Part shown: in pieces, positions 41,873 through 51,615 of the stretch
Position numbering within the stretch: the stretch's first letter is position 1
Layout: each line of letters opens with the position of its first letter
Source of the DNA: an uncultured Bacteroidales bacterium
GTDB taxonomy: Bacteria; Bacteroidota; Bacteroidia; Bacteroidales; F082
Assembly: GCA_900318085.1 (NCBI GenBank)
Contig: ONJF01000005.1
Coordinates: 20,730 to 84,729 of the forward strand
Length of the DNA: 64,000 nt
Reading direction: 5' to 3'
The notes under the pieces: generated by a model
What the model was told of the DNA's origin: nothing
The model's input: the letters and a program-made list of their open reading frames with translations, nothing else
The model's database searches: none
Position numbers and translations under genes: made by a program

Positions 41873-43375
41873 TCATTCTGTTCTCCAAAAACTACGCGTG
41901 AAAAGCAAGAGAATAGTGAAGATCTCGAGACGGCCTACCAGCATATCGAACGATAGGAGCCATTTGGCCCCATTGGATATAGCATCAAAGTTACCACTCG
42001 GCCCTGTAATGCCTGAACCTGGTCCGTAATTGCTGAAACAAGTAAGGAACGAGATGGCGCCATCTTCCATCGACATGCCCATGGCCGATAGTGCCACCAC
42101 ATTGCCCATAAAGAGGATGATGAAAAGCGAGAAGAACGACAGCACGCGTTTCAAGGCGAGCTCGTCAACGGTTTGCCCAGAAACCTTGACATTGTACACA
42201 CTCGACGAGTGTAGCATCTCATACACCGTCTTCTTCATATACCTGAACAACACGATGACGCGCACCATCTTGATACCGCCGCTGGTGGAGCCAGCGCATC
42301 CGCCTACAATCATCATGACCACAGTGGGGATAAGGAAGAGACGCCCCCAAAGGTCATAATCGTAGTTGCTGCCTTGGAAACCCGTATTTGAAAGCAAAGC
42401 CACCACATGGAACAGGGAAGTACGAATGCGTTCCCACCACGTCTGCGGATGCGACGCCAACTGCTCATCGGTCATGAGGTCGAAACGAGGAGCGAAGAAG
42501 AATCGCATGATAAACAAGAGCGTGAAGAAAAGGATGGCCAACAAATACCAACGAAGCTCCTCATTGCGTTTGATGATGTCGAAACGGCCATTAAACAGGA
42601 AATGGTACATCGCGAAATTAATGCCCGAAAGAAGCATAAAGACGATGCACACGCATTCGATATAGTTGGATTGGAAATAACCTATGCTGGCTTGATGGGT
42701 GCTGAAGCCACCTGTGGCGATGGTCGTAAAGGCATGGCATATTGCATCAAACCTATTCATAGGTCCCACCACATAGGCAATGGCGCAAAGCAGCGTCAGG
42801 GCGATGTAAATAATCCAAAGCAAACGTGAAGTCGCCCCCATGGTGGGCGCCAGCTTCTCCACGCTCAAGCCAGGCGCCTCGGCTGCGAAGAGTGAGACCT
42901 TCTTGGAGCCTTTCGCCACCGAGGGAATGAAAGCCAAGGTAAACACAACCACGCCCAAGCCACCCATCCATTGCATAATGCTACGCCAAAAGAGGATGCC
43001 ATGAGGCTGCTGGTCGATATTGTCGAGGATGGTAGCGCCAGTGGTCGAAAAGCCCGACATGGTTTCGAAGAAGGCATCGGTGACATTGTCGACAGTGCCA
43101 TACATCAGGAATGGCAACATGCCAAACACCGAGAAAAGCACCCACGACAATGCTACCACGAGAAAAGAATCGCGGATCTGCAGCGGTCTTTTCTTTACCG
43201 ACCGTCCGATGTTATAGAGGAGCAGGCCCACAGCACCCGTCAACGCGGCAGTGAGGAGGAAACACCGTGCGTCGGTCTCCCCTGCCACACGCTGATAATG
43301 AAAGGCCACCGCAGCTGTCAGCAGCAGTGCAGCCATTTCAATCAACAACAGGACACCAAATAGCTTGCTTCTCAT
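41873..43375 (-). CDS. trkH: TrkH-family potassium uptake channel subunit
   Basis: A 500-residue membrane protein with the four-repeat Trk/Ktr K+ channel layout. Selectivity-filter loops are seen as FFETMSGFSTTGATIL, AFTTIATGGFSTHQ, and SNTGFQGSNY, with the fourth near CFSNYGPGSGITG. QWMGGLGVVVFTLAFIP and GGCAGSTSGGIKMVR flank pore helices. It imports K+ together with a TrkA-type regulator. No trkA gene is adjacent. It sits downstream of the yidC and DUF2750 genes across a heptamer array. Confidence 0.9.
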   Translation of the reverse strand: MRSKLFGVLLLIEMAALLLTAAVAFHYQRVAGETDARCFLLTAALTGAVGLLLYNIGRSVKKRPLQIRDSFLVVALSWVLFSVFGMLPFLMYGTVDNVTDAFFETMSGFSTTGATILDNIDQQPHGILFWRSIMQWMGGLGVVVFTLAFIPSVAKGSKKVSLFAAEAPGLSVEKLAPTMGATSRLLWIIYIALTLLCAIAYVVGPMNRFDAICHAFTTIATGGFSTHQASIGYFQSNYIECVCIVFMLLSGINFAMYHFLFNGRFDIIKRNEELRWYLLAILFFTLLFIMRFFFAPRFDLMTDEQLASHPQTWWERIRTSLFHVVALLSNTGFQGSNYDYDLWGRLFLIPTVVMMIVGGCAGSTSGGIKMVRVIVLFRYMKKTVYEMLHSSSVYNVKVSGQTVDELALKRVLSFFSLFIILFMGNVVALSAMGMSMEDGAISFLTCFSNYGPGSGITGPSGNFDAISNGAKWLLSFDMLVGRLEIFTILLLFTRSFWRTE

Positions 43376-43447
43376 CGTTATTTATTTTTTGACCGTCCCC
43401 TCCTCTCAACTCCACCTCTACGCTCTAAACTCCAAACTCCCCACTAT

Positions 43448-43503
<56 letters not shown>

Positions 43504-43911
43504 CTAACTCCACGGTTGAGCCCACCCATCACCATAGTCGAACTCCTCTTCATCACTGTCATCATCCTTAAAAGAATGGTCGTCGTAAGGTTGCAACCAC
43601 TTCCTGAACTTGTAGGAAGGTATGGCCGTAATCTCACCTTCGGCTTCGGGCGACACGGCGATGTCGATTTCGTCCGCCGCCAGTTCCTTGAGCCATTGTT
43701 GTAGTTCAGAGAATCCCATGTCGGTCACCGTATAACCCTCCCAATCGCCTTGGGCGGCTTGAGCGGCCAGCGTCTCCGACTCCCAAATAGGGATGTAGGG
43801 TTCGCCGTCGGCATCCTCCAACATGGCGAAGAAGCCTTCCTTGGCTTCGAGCAGCCACACCTTGCGGGTTTCGAGGATAGCCTTCAGAAATAGTTCAAGT
43901 TTGTTTTCCAT
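43504..43911 (-). CDS. DUF2750-like small acidic protein
   Basis: The 135-residue protein starts at ATG 43911 (an in-frame TTG lies 9 bp earlier). It has VWLLEAKEGFFAMLEDADGE, PIWESETLAAQAAQGDWEGY, and FSELQQWLKELAADEIDIAV, the pattern of DUF2750, an uncharacterised cytoplasmic family. The C-terminus is very acidic (KDDDSDEEEFDYGDG). It is encoded between yidC and trkH, 42 bp after yidC. Function unknown. Confidence 0.7.
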   Translation of the reverse strand: MENKLELFLKAILETRKVWLLEAKEGFFAMLEDADGEPYIPIWESETLAAQAAQGDWEGYTVTDMGFSELQQWLKELAADEIDIAVSPEAEGEITAIPSYKFRKWLQPYDDHSFKDDDSDEEEFDYGDGWAQPWS

Positions 43912-43953
43912 TTTTGTCAACTTTATTGTACTACCGGCCTTTCTGCCATAGGC

Positions 43954-45894
43954 TCAACGTTTCTTTTGTTGTTGCTGCAACTTGGCTTGTTGCTTCTGGG
44001 CTTCCTCCAGACGCTTCATGAAGTTGGATTTCTTCTGGGGTTTGCGTTTGTTCTCCTCGATGGTGGCACGAACCTTGTCCTCGTTGATCATCTTGCGGAA
44101 GATGAACATCTGGATGAAGGTGATGATGTTGACCAGCATGTAATAATAGCTCAAGCCAGCCGAGTAGTTGTTGAAGATGGCGAAGAACATGATAGGCATC
44201 AGGTACATCATCCATTTCATGGGCTTCATCTGCGGGTTACTCGACACATCCATCTGCTTGTTGTTCACATAGGTGTAGATGAGCGTGGTAATGGTCATCA
44301 GGATGGTGAACAAGCTGAGGTGGTCCATGCCGAGGAAGCGCGGGAACTCGACGATGCTATCGTAAGTTGAGAGGTCCTCTGCCCACAAGAAGGGCTGCTG
44401 ACGCAACTCGATACTGGCCGGGAAGAAACGGAAGATGGCGATAAGGATGGGGAACTGCAGCAAGGCGGGCAGACATCCCGATGCAGGACTCACGCCCGCT
44501 TGTTTTTGCAGGTTCATCACCGCCTGTTGTTTCTTCATGGCGTCTTCCTGCTTGGGATATTTCTCGTTGATGGCCTCCATCTCGGGCTTCAACACGCGGG
44601 TGATGGCCGACGATTTGTAGGACTTGAATGCCAAGGGGAACAGCAAGGTCTTGATGATGATGGTCAGGATGAGGATGACGATGCCGTAGTTCCATCCATA
44701 TTGGCTCAACCAGTTGAACACGGCGATGACACCATAGTTGATCCAACGGATGAGGAAGAAGTTACCCAAATTGATTTGGTCCTGCAGACCGAGCTTGTAG
44801 CTGCGCAAGGTCTTGAAGTGGTTGGGACCGAAATAGAGCGACATCGGCACCACGTTGACTTCAGCGTTTTTGTCGTAAGGGATGCTGATGTTGGTCGACA
44901 TCGACTTGTAATAACGCGGGTTATCCGACTTGCGGGTGTTGACCGCCATCTTGGCGTTGTCGAAGCCTTCCTTGGCCACGATGACATTGCAGAAGAAACG
45001 CTGCTTGAACGAGATCCATTTCAGTTTCGTATTGACATTCTCCTCCACGTCTTGGTTCACCTTGAGGTGGTCGACATCCTTGTCATTAAGGGCACGGTAG
45101 TAAACCGACTCGTCGGCGAAACGGTCGGTGCTCTTCTCCTGCTTCATCATGTCGATGGCCCAGTCGAGGCTCATATAGTCGGCATTGGAGGCGATGACAT
45201 CTTTCATCCCGACAGTGCGGATATCGAAGTCCATCATGTAGTTGTTGTCATGGATGGTGTAGATGTATTCGATATATTGTTCAGGGTTGTCGGATGGCAG
45301 ACGCATGGCAAAGACCAGGCTGTCGCCTTCGGCCACGCTCAAAGGCTGGTCAGCATAGGGTTGACCATTGACATAAGGCTGAAAATAGAACTGCGATGTG
45401 TTGACGACACGATTCTGAGCAAAAAACGACAGGTCAAACTTGACGGTAGCCGTGTCGAACATGATCAGGGGCAGCGAGTCGCCATAGGCTTTGTAGTCTT
45501 TGAGCTCCACGTTCTTAAGGAATCCGCCCTTGTTGGTGAAGGTCAACCTTTGGATTTTGTTCTCGACGACCCAGGTCTGCTCCTCCCCTTGCGAGGCGCC
45601 GACGAAGACGCCGTATTTGTCGCGCAGGGCAGCGGACTGTTGCTGCGCCAAAGTGGCCGAATCCATATCAGCCATGGCGACGCTGTCGGCAATCTGTGCC
45701 AATGCAGCGGCTTGTTGGCGTTCCGCGTTTTTTATGGAGTCGACGCGCATCTGTTCGATACGGGCCTGACGGATGCTGTCTTGGATGTGCATCTGTTTCT
45801 CGCGTTCCTCCTTCGAGGGACTCATGAAATACATCCAGCCGAAGAGGATGGCTGCGATGAGAAGAAAACCAAAAAGGGTGTTTTTATTGTTCAT
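43954..45894 (-). CDS. yidC: Membrane protein insertase YidC
   Basis: A 646-residue insertase of the long Gram-negative form. An N-terminal helix (FGFLLIAAILFGWMYF) is followed by a helical linker (RQQAAALAQIADSVAMADMD), the large periplasmic beta domain, and the conserved C-terminal core: YGWNYGIVILILTIIIKTLL, KEKYPKQEDAMKK-type loop, GVSPASGCLPALLQFPILIA, MFFAIFNNYSAGLSYYY. It inserts proteins into the inner membrane alone or with Sec. The C-terminal tail is Lys/Gln-rich (EEAQKQQAKLQQQQKKR), fitting ribosome binding. It has its own promoter. Confidence 0.96.
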   Translation of the reverse strand: MNNKNTLFGFLLIAAILFGWMYFMSPSKEEREKQMHIQDSIRQARIEQMRVDSIKNAERQQAAALAQIADSVAMADMDSATLAQQQSAALRDKYGVFVGASQGEEQTWVVENKIQRLTFTNKGGFLKNVELKDYKAYGDSLPLIMFDTATVKFDLSFFAQNRVVNTSQFYFQPYVNGQPYADQPLSVAEGDSLVFAMRLPSDNPEQYIEYIYTIHDNNYMMDFDIRTVGMKDVIASNADYMSLDWAIDMMKQEKSTDRFADESVYYRALNDKDVDHLKVNQDVEENVNTKLKWISFKQRFFCNVIVAKEGFDNAKMAVNTRKSDNPRYYKSMSTNISIPYDKNAEVNVVPMSLYFGPNHFKTLRSYKLGLQDQINLGNFFLIRWINYGVIAVFNWLSQYGWNYGIVILILTIIIKTLLFPLAFKSYKSSAITRVLKPEMEAINEKYPKQEDAMKKQQAVMNLQKQAGVSPASGCLPALLQFPILIAIFRFFPASIELRQQPFLWAEDLSTYDSIVEFPRFLGMDHLSLFTILMTITTLIYTYVNNKQMDVSSNPQMKPMKWMMYLMPIMFFAIFNNYSAGLSYYYMLVNIITFIQMFIFRKMINEDKVRATIEENKRKPQKKSNFMKRLEEAQKQQAKLQQQQKKR

Positions 45895-45920
45895 TAGGTT
45901 TTAATTTGCAAATAAGGCGG

Positions 45921-45928
45921 CAAAAATA
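45921..45928 (-). promoter_or_regulatory. -7 box of yidC
   Basis: Minus-strand TATTTTTGCC, 27 bp ahead of the yidC start. Confidence 0.55.
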
Positions 45929-45930
45929 CA

Positions 45931-45958
45931 AAAAAAAGCGTCCCGTAGGACACTTTTT
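45931..45958 (-). terminator. Terminator of the T9SS-secreted protein gene
   Basis: On the minus strand AAAAAGTGTCC-TACG-GGACGCTTTTTTT, with a 4-bp GC core, a G-U pair, and A/T extensions. It is adjacent to the yidC promoter. Confidence 0.65.
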
Positions 45959-45999
45959 CATCGAATCTCATATAGATTTCAAAGATTCCAACAGCGAAC

Positions 46000-48060
46000 T
46001 CACTTACCCAGTGCAACTTTCCCAATATGAACATGACCGTCCGTTGAAGTTATCCTTAAAAGATAGACGCCTTCGGACAAAGCACTCATGTCCATCTCAT
46101 CCATGTTTTGAAAGGTCTTTACCTTTTGGCCCATGGCGTTGTAGACTTGCACTTCGGCAACTTCAATGCCATCTATCACTATCTTTTCTCTCGCTGGATT
46201 AGGAAAGAGTTCAACCTCTTCGGAATGCTCATCAACGGTTAGAAGATCTCCATTGATAATGACATCGAATTGTTTCTGCCCGGCACTCGATTCAACGGTA
46301 ACCGTAGTTGTGGCATAGGTCTTCGAGGTGATATGTTGGGTATACATAATTATTCTGAAATACCTTCCAGCCTCCACGTCACACGGCAACTGACCTTCAG
46401 GCAAAATGCGCAAATAATGCGTGTCGTTTTCTGTAATAGAACTGATGGTAATTGGCGAATGCGTTCCGTAGTTTTGGTTTATCAACACCCCTACTTGTGG
46501 ATTGTCCTGAGGAGACTCAAATACAAGTGTTGATTCACCCACAACGGTAAGTCCACGATCGGCAACTGCTGTATTAATCATCGCAACAACATGCCTTTCG
46601 CCCATAGAAGTAATCATTCGGATGTCGAAAGGCGCGTAATTGTCCTTGGCAGGAAGACCTTGGCACAGAATCTCCACTTGAACAGACTCACCAGGTTGAA
46701 GTATGTAAGCGAAGTTTTGAGGCGATTGCACTTCAAGGAATGATTCTGGATCAAGGAAAATGTCTTGAATAGTCACCAATCCAAATGTTTGGTTATCAAT
46801 GGTAAAATGTTGCAATAATTCCGTGCTTTCAAACCATAGCGTATCAGGAGTAATAATCAGTTCCTCCCAAAGTTGGAAATACGCCGTGATTTGTCCTCCT
46901 CTTGCTATCATGTGGTCATATTCGGCCTCAGTGGAGATGGTATCGCCATCCTGGTTGGTCCAACAGACAAACCGGTAGTGTTCATTTGTTGAAGCAGACA
47001 GATGCGCCCTCTCACCGAAATGGTAAGTCCCCGATCCGGCTGCCTCTCCGCCTTCTTCGGGACAGGCCACCACCTCGATTTCAAATTCCTCATACACAGA
47101 TTGGCGGCTGCGGTAGATATGATCATTGTCGTTGCCAAAACCATACAAATAGCCATCGTCAGAAAGATAGAGCTTTGATACTTCGCTATTTTTTCCTGAA
47201 TTGATAGATTCCCATGTCTCTCCATTATCGTCAGAACGAACAATGCCCCCACCCCAACCATAACAAAACAAATTGGCATATACAATATCGTTGTCGTCAA
47301 CGGCAAGTGACTGGACACATTGATTAGACAAAAACGATTGCCAAGTCGACCCATAATCACTTGACCGATGGAACCCCATGGGGTAAGCAGCACTACCCAA
47401 ATAAATAACATCTTGTGAGTTTTTTGCCAAACTGCGCTTATCGGTATTGGCAAACCCAATGATTTCCCATGTGTCGCCATTGTCAGCTGATTGGAATAGA
47501 CCTCCTAACCCCATATAAATATAGTCTTTAATGGATGCCAACATCGTCCCGTTGTTCAATCTCAGCAGATCCACTACCACACAATTCCCATTCTGGTTCT
47601 CAAAGACATTGGTCCAAGTAGAGTCCCAGTCAGTCGATTTGTACATGCCATCCCATGTGCCAACAAGCAAGGAATTGTCGGCTGTGACACCTAAAGAAAC
47701 ACTACTTGCAGTTGTAGGAATGGGAAGAACCCTCCATTCCGTGCTTCCGGCTTCTCTTTTGTAAAGCGAATTGGCATAATTTGAGCCTGCCAACAAAGTG
47801 CCATCTGTATGTTCGTAAAGACACAATATTCCGTTGTCTTCCAAGCCGATGAGGTTCCATGTCATTCCCCCATCTCTAGAGCAGTACACACCTGTTGCGC
47901 CTACGATAATGTTACCTTCGGAATCTACAATGAGTGAAAAAATGCCTGTTGTGGGTGGGTTTATTTCCATCCAAAAATCGTCTTCCGTTTGCGCATGCGT
48001 CGTCACCCCTCCCGCCGTCAGCAAGAGCGCAAGTAAAGTGAATAATTTGAGGTATTTCAT
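46000..48060 (-). CDS. Secreted BNR/photosystem-stability-like repeat protein with T9SS C-terminal domain
   Basis: A 686-residue protein with a signal peptide (TTHAQ). Residues about 30-330 show repeated Ser/Thr-x-Asp-x-Gly-x-Thr-W strands (CSRDGGMTWNLIG, STDWDSTWTNV, QSADNGDTWEII, RSDDNGETWESI), forming a beta-propeller of the BNR/Ycf48 type. Beta-sandwich domains follow. The final ~85 residues are the type IX secretion signal: VELFPNPAREKIVIDG, VQVYNAMGQKVKTF, and LSEGVYLLRITSTDGHVHIG. The protein is therefore exported and surface-attached or released by the T9SS. It stands alone with a terminator. Confidence 0.87.
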   Translation of the reverse strand: MKYLKLFTLLALLLTAGGVTTHAQTEDDFWMEINPPTTGIFSLIVDSEGNIIVGATGVYCSRDGGMTWNLIGLEDNGILCLYEHTDGTLLAGSNYANSLYKREAGSTEWRVLPIPTTASSVSLGVTADNSLLVGTWDGMYKSTDWDSTWTNVFENQNGNCVVVDLLRLNNGTMLASIKDYIYMGLGGLFQSADNGDTWEIIGFANTDKRSLAKNSQDVIYLGSAAYPMGFHRSSDYGSTWQSFLSNQCVQSLAVDDNDIVYANLFCYGWGGGIVRSDDNGETWESINSGKNSEVSKLYLSDDGYLYGFGNDNDHIYRSRQSVYEEFEIEVVACPEEGGEAAGSGTYHFGERAHLSASTNEHYRFVCWTNQDGDTISTEAEYDHMIARGGQITAYFQLWEELIITPDTLWFESTELLQHFTIDNQTFGLVTIQDIFLDPESFLEVQSPQNFAYILQPGESVQVEILCQGLPAKDNYAPFDIRMITSMGERHVVAMINTAVADRGLTVVGESTLVFESPQDNPQVGVLINQNYGTHSPITISSITENDTHYLRILPEGQLPCDVEAGRYFRIIMYTQHITSKTYATTTVTVESSAGQKQFDVIINGDLLTVDEHSEEVELFPNPAREKIVIDGIEVAEVQVYNAMGQKVKTFQNMDEMDMSALSEGVYLLRITSTDGHVHIGKVALGK

Positions 48061-48160
48061 ATTATTTTATTATTATATTTGATTCTTTGTTTCTCTTGTA
48101 AAGACAAAGTGGGTTTTGTTTAAGAGATGCTGGCGGTTTCAACCCCTGCGGAAACAAAAA

Positions 48161-48278
48161 CGGGACACGGAATCCAAAGTTCCGCGTCCCGCGTCTAATG
48201 GTCTCGCAGAGTCACCGATCCACAATCCTGTCGGAGAAACTGAAGTCCCGCAGTCTCGCGTCTCGACGTCCCGCGTCT
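48161..48278. repeat. GTCCCGCGTCT hairpin/direct-repeat segment
   Basis: 48161-48191 forms the hairpin CGGGACACGGAA-tccaaag-TTCCGCGTCCCG with one mismatch. GTCCCGCGTCT occurs at 48186-48196 and again at 48268-48278, with related gtctcgcgtctcgacg between. It fills the 217-bp gap between the T9SS protein gene and gap; no gene is seen there. Confidence 0.6.
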
Positions 48279-49729
48279 TAATAGTAGCGATAGCTCTTCA
48301 CCTGGCCGATGTGGCGGGCGAGGCGGACCACCTGGTTGCTGTAGCCGAACTCGTTGTCGTACCACAGATACAGGATCACCGTCTTGCCGTCTTCGCTGAC
48401 CTTGGTGGCCGGAGCATCGAAGATGCAAGCGCAACTGTCGCCGATGCCGTCGCTGCTGACGAACTCGGTGTTGCTGCTGAAGCGGATCTGCTCGATGAGG
48501 TTACCCTCAAGGCAGGCGAGACGGAAGGCCTCGTTCACCTCTTCAACCGTGGTGTCTTTCTCGACGTCGAGAGCCAACACTGCCAACGACACGTCAGGCG
48601 TAGGCACACGCACGGCGTTGCTCGTCAGTTTGCCCTTCAGCTCGGGGATGGCCTTGGCAGCGGCCTTGCCAGCACCCGTTTCGGTGATGACCATGTTCAA
48701 CGGGGCCGAACGACCACGACGCTCTTTCTTGTGGTAGTTGTCCAGCAGGTTCTGGTCATTGGTGTAGCTGTGGATGGTCTCAATGTGACCCTTCACGATG
48801 CCGAAGTTCTTCAGCATGACCTCAAGGCCGGGCACAATGGCGTTGGTGGTGCAGCTGGCAGCCGAGAAGATGGTCTCGTTTTCAAGGTCGAGCGTGTCTT
48901 GGTTGACGCCATACACCACATTCGGGATGTCGCCCTTGCCAGGAGCGGTAAGCAACACCTTGCTGACACCCTTGGCCTGCAGGTGACGGGCCAAAGACTC
49001 ACGATCACGGAAAGCACCCGTGTTGTCGATCAACAAAGCATCGTTGATGCCATACTGCGTGTAGTCGAGATCCTCGGGGTTCTTGCTTTCAAGGAAGAGA
49101 ATCTTCTGGCCGTTGACCATCATGGCATTCTCCTCAAGCAGCGGATAGCACACGCCGTGGAAATAACGGTGCACCGAGTCGGTACGGAACAGGTTGATAC
49201 GCTTCAGGATGTCCTCAGGCGAGTTCTTGCGGGTGACGATGGCACGCACACGGAGGGCGTCACCACGGCCAGCCATCTCCGTCATCTCACGGCAGAGGAT
49301 ACGACCGATACGACCGAAACCGTAAAGGATGACATCCTGCACCTTGTTGCTGCGCGGAACCGCATTGATGATGTAATGAAGCTTGTCGCGAACGAAAGCC
49401 GTGACGTCGTTGTTATACTTTTCTTTCTCATCCGTCCACTCGGAATTGAGGCGACCCAGGTCGATACGGGCTGGTGCAAGGTTCTCGGCAAGGAGGGCCT
49501 TGGCAATGAGCAAGGAGTCCTGCACACGCACGGGCTTGTGCAACACGGCTTCAGCACGAAGGTGCTTGTTGAGGATCTTGCCCGAACCACGGTTGACCAA
49601 CAGCGAGCGCAACATGATGAGCTCCACTGACTTGTCGTACCACAGTCTTCCGACGATGTTGATGAGTTCGTTGGCGGCTTTTTCGTTTTCATTCCACGCC
49701 TTCAAAGAGGATTCAAAACTGTCGTTCAT
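48278..49729 (-). CDS. gap: Glyceraldehyde-3-phosphate dehydrogenase, long form
   Basis: A 483-residue protein, about 150 residues longer than usual GAPDH. The N-terminal ~125 residues form a helical extension (YDKSVELIMLRSLLVNRGSG). The NAD domain starts at ILYGFGRIGRILCREM. The active-site cysteine is in FSAASCTTNAIVPGL, followed by IETIHSYTNDQNLLDNYHKK, RGRSAPLNMVIT and the final LWYDNEFGYSNQVVRLARHI. It oxidises glyceraldehyde-3-phosphate to 1,3-bisphosphoglycerate or works in reverse. The extended form is well known in Bacteroidota; the role of the extension is not clear to me. Confidence 0.94.
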   Translation of the reverse strand: MNDSFESSLKAWNENEKAANELINIVGRLWYDKSVELIMLRSLLVNRGSGKILNKHLRAEAVLHKPVRVQDSLLIAKALLAENLAPARIDLGRLNSEWTDEKEKYNNDVTAFVRDKLHYIINAVPRSNKVQDVILYGFGRIGRILCREMTEMAGRGDALRVRAIVTRKNSPEDILKRINLFRTDSVHRYFHGVCYPLLEENAMMVNGQKILFLESKNPEDLDYTQYGINDALLIDNTGAFRDRESLARHLQAKGVSKVLLTAPGKGDIPNVVYGVNQDTLDLENETIFSAASCTTNAIVPGLEVMLKNFGIVKGHIETIHSYTNDQNLLDNYHKKERRGRSAPLNMVITETGAGKAAAKAIPELKGKLTSNAVRVPTPDVSLAVLALDVEKDTTVEEVNEAFRLACLEGNLIEQIRFSSNTEFVSSDGIGDSCACIFDAPATKVSEDGKTVILYLWYDNEFGYSNQVVRLARHIGQVKSYRYY

Positions 49730-49777
49730 GATTGAAACAATTTTATTCTACATTGGGTTAGTTGTTCAGATTTTTGG

Positions 49778-49785
49778 CAAAGTTA
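49778..49785 (-). promoter_or_regulatory. -7 box of gap
   Basis: Minus-strand TAACTTTGCC, 49 bp ahead of the gap start. Confidence 0.5.
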
Positions 49786-49827
49786 GGGATTATTTTAATC
49801 CAAACAAATGAAATGGACTTTTTTTTC

Positions 49828-49835
49828 TATTTTTG
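49828..49835 (+). promoter_or_regulatory. -7 box of cysteine desulfidase gene
   Basis: TATTTTTGCC, 18 bp ahead of the start at 49853. Confidence 0.5.
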
Positions 49836-49852
49836 CCGAAAATTACAAGCTG

Positions 49853-51124
49853 ATGGATAAAAGCGATTGTTTGTACACCTCATACTTGAGCATCCTCAAG
49901 GAGGAACTCGTGCCCGCCATGGGCTGCACCGAACCGATCTGCCTGGCCTACGCCGCCGCAAAAGCCCATGAAATCCTTGGCACCATGCCGAAACGCGTGG
50001 AAATCAAGGCGAGTGGCAACATCATCAAGAACGTGAAGAGTGTCATCGTGCCCAACACCAAGGGCATGAAAGGCCTGAAGGCCTCGGTGGCGGCTGGCAT
50101 CGTGGCCGGCAACCCCAAGAAAGCCCTTGAGGTCATCGCCGAGGTGACTCCCGAGCAGAAAAAGGAAATCGCCGAGTTTTTGGACAACACCTTGATGACC
50201 ATCGTCCCTCTGAATGTCATCGCCCAGCTCGATGTGACGGTCACCTTATATAATGAAGAGCACTCCGCCAGTGTGCGCATCGCCGGCTTCCACACCAACA
50301 TCGTGCGGATGGAAAAAGACGACCAGGTGCTGTTTGACTCGGGCTATGCCGAGAGCGGCGCCACCAAACTCACCGACCGCAGCTGCCTCTGCATGAAGAG
50401 CATCTACGACTTCGCCAACACCGTCGACATTGAAGACCTCAAGCCCATCATCAAGCCGCAGATTGAATGCAACAAGGCCATCTCGCAGGAAGGCCTGAAG
50501 AACAGCTGGGGCGCCAACATCGGCAGCACCATATTGAGTTTCGGAACAGACGTGAGGATCAAAGCCCGTGCCTGGGCTGCGGCAGGCAGTGACGCCCGCA
50601 TGAGCGGTTGCGAGATGCCTGTCATCATCAACTCGGGCAGCGGCAACCAAGGCATGACGGTCAGCCTGCCCATCCTCGCCTACGCCGAAGAATACAACAT
50701 CGACGAGGAACGCACGATTCGTGCCGTGGCCTTGTCGAACCTCGTTGCCATCCACCAGAAGACGGGCATCGGCAGGCTCTCGGCCTACTGTGGTGCCGTC
50801 AGTGCGGGTTGCGCCTCCGGCTGTGGCATCGCCTACCTTTTGGGTGAGCCGCTCAGCATCATCGAGCACACCCTCGAGAACGCCTTGGGCATGGCCGCTG
50901 GCATCGTCTGCGACGGCGCCAAGCCCTCGTGTGCCGGCAAGATTGCCCTTTCCGTGGAGGCGGGCATCCTCGGTTATGAGATGAGCAAACAAGGCTGCAA
51001 CCTCCTCGGCGGCGACGGCATCATCGGCAAGGATGTCGAAGAGACCATCGACCACATCGGCTGCCTCGGCCGTTTGGGCATGAAGGAGACCGATGTCGAG
51101 ATCCTTAAGATCATGGTGGAATAA
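49853..51124 (+). CDS. cyuA: L-cysteine desulfidase / serine dehydratase-alpha family (UPF0597, CyuA-like)
   Basis: The 423-residue protein is taken from ATG 49853, after the promoter box. It has the UPF0597 family pattern: LVPAMGCTEPICLAYAAAKA, GNIIKNVKSVIVPNT, RSCLCMKSIYDFA, NSGSGNQGMTVSLPI, YCGAVSAGCASGCGIAYL, and GAKPSCAGKIALSVEAG. The spread cysteines are the expected ligands of a [4Fe-4S] cluster. CyuA (YhaM) in E. coli degrades L-cysteine to pyruvate, ammonia and sulphide. It is cytoplasmic, followed by a small membrane-protein gene 12 bp away. Confidence 0.88.
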   Translation: MDKSDCLYTSYLSILKEELVPAMGCTEPICLAYAAAKAHEILGTMPKRVEIKASGNIIKNVKSVIVPNTKGMKGLKASVAAGIVAGNPKKALEVIAEVTPEQKKEIAEFLDNTLMTIVPLNVIAQLDVTVTLYNEEHSASVRIAGFHTNIVRMEKDDQVLFDSGYAESGATKLTDRSCLCMKSIYDFANTVDIEDLKPIIKPQIECNKAISQEGLKNSWGANIGSTILSFGTDVRIKARAWAAAGSDARMSGCEMPVIINSGSGNQGMTVSLPILAYAEEYNIDEERTIRAVALSNLVAIHQKTGIGRLSAYCGAVSAGCASGCGIAYLLGEPLSIIEHTLENALGMAAGIVCDGAKPSCAGKIALSVEAGILGYEMSKQGCNLLGGDGIIGKDVEETIDHIGCLGRLGMKETDVEILKIMVE

Positions 51125-51136
51125 AGCCCAACAACC

Positions 51137-51562
51137 ATGCAGAACTTTGGGATGTCCATGCTATGGTTCTGGGTGGCCTATATCGTGGTGACCTTCATTG
51201 GAATCATGCACACCATTTTTAACATCGTTGTGCTGAAATACAGCTCAATGAAAGATGGTCCTGGGATGGGCGAAGGCTACGAGAAGACCAAGCCCTGGCA
51301 TCCGCTTTACAACATCATTTTCTTTTCCTTGTTCGGCTGGCTCTATTTGAGAGGCCTCCCCGACCCTACACTGTCCGAAGCCTTAATAACAGGCATCATC
51401 TGGGTCTCCATCTGTATCGTTTTCGACCTCTTCGGATGGGTACTCATCAAGCATCCTTGGAGCCTGGCCTTCAAACAGTTCTATGTCGAATACCAGCCTT
51501 GGATCACTTTGGTCTACATAGCCATATTTTTGGGGCCAGTGATTGGGTACGAACTACTATGA
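51137..51562 (+). CDS. Four-helix membrane protein of unknown function
   Basis: A 141-residue protein with four hydrophobic helices (WFWVAYIVVTFIGIMHTIF, PLYNIIFFSLFGWLYL, TGIIWVSICIVFDLFGWVL, and WITLVYIAIFLGPVIGYELL). I do not recognise a family. Its gene begins 12 bp after the cysteine desulfidase stop, so the two are probably co-transcribed, but a functional link to cysteine is only inferred. Confidence 0.6.
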   Translation: MQNFGMSMLWFWVAYIVVTFIGIMHTIFNIVVLKYSSMKDGPGMGEGYEKTKPWHPLYNIIFFSLFGWLYLRGLPDPTLSEALITGIIWVSICIVFDLFGWVLIKHPWSLAFKQFYVEYQPWITLVYIAIFLGPVIGYELL

Positions 51563-51615
51563 ATCGGACAGCACAATAGAAAAGACCTATACTAAGAGAG
51601 GTAAAATAAAGTTAA

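Noticed and set aside
44500-45897. 465-codon open frame opposite yidC
   Set aside because: Mirror of a highly conserved gene, no family features; yidC on the minus strand is certain.
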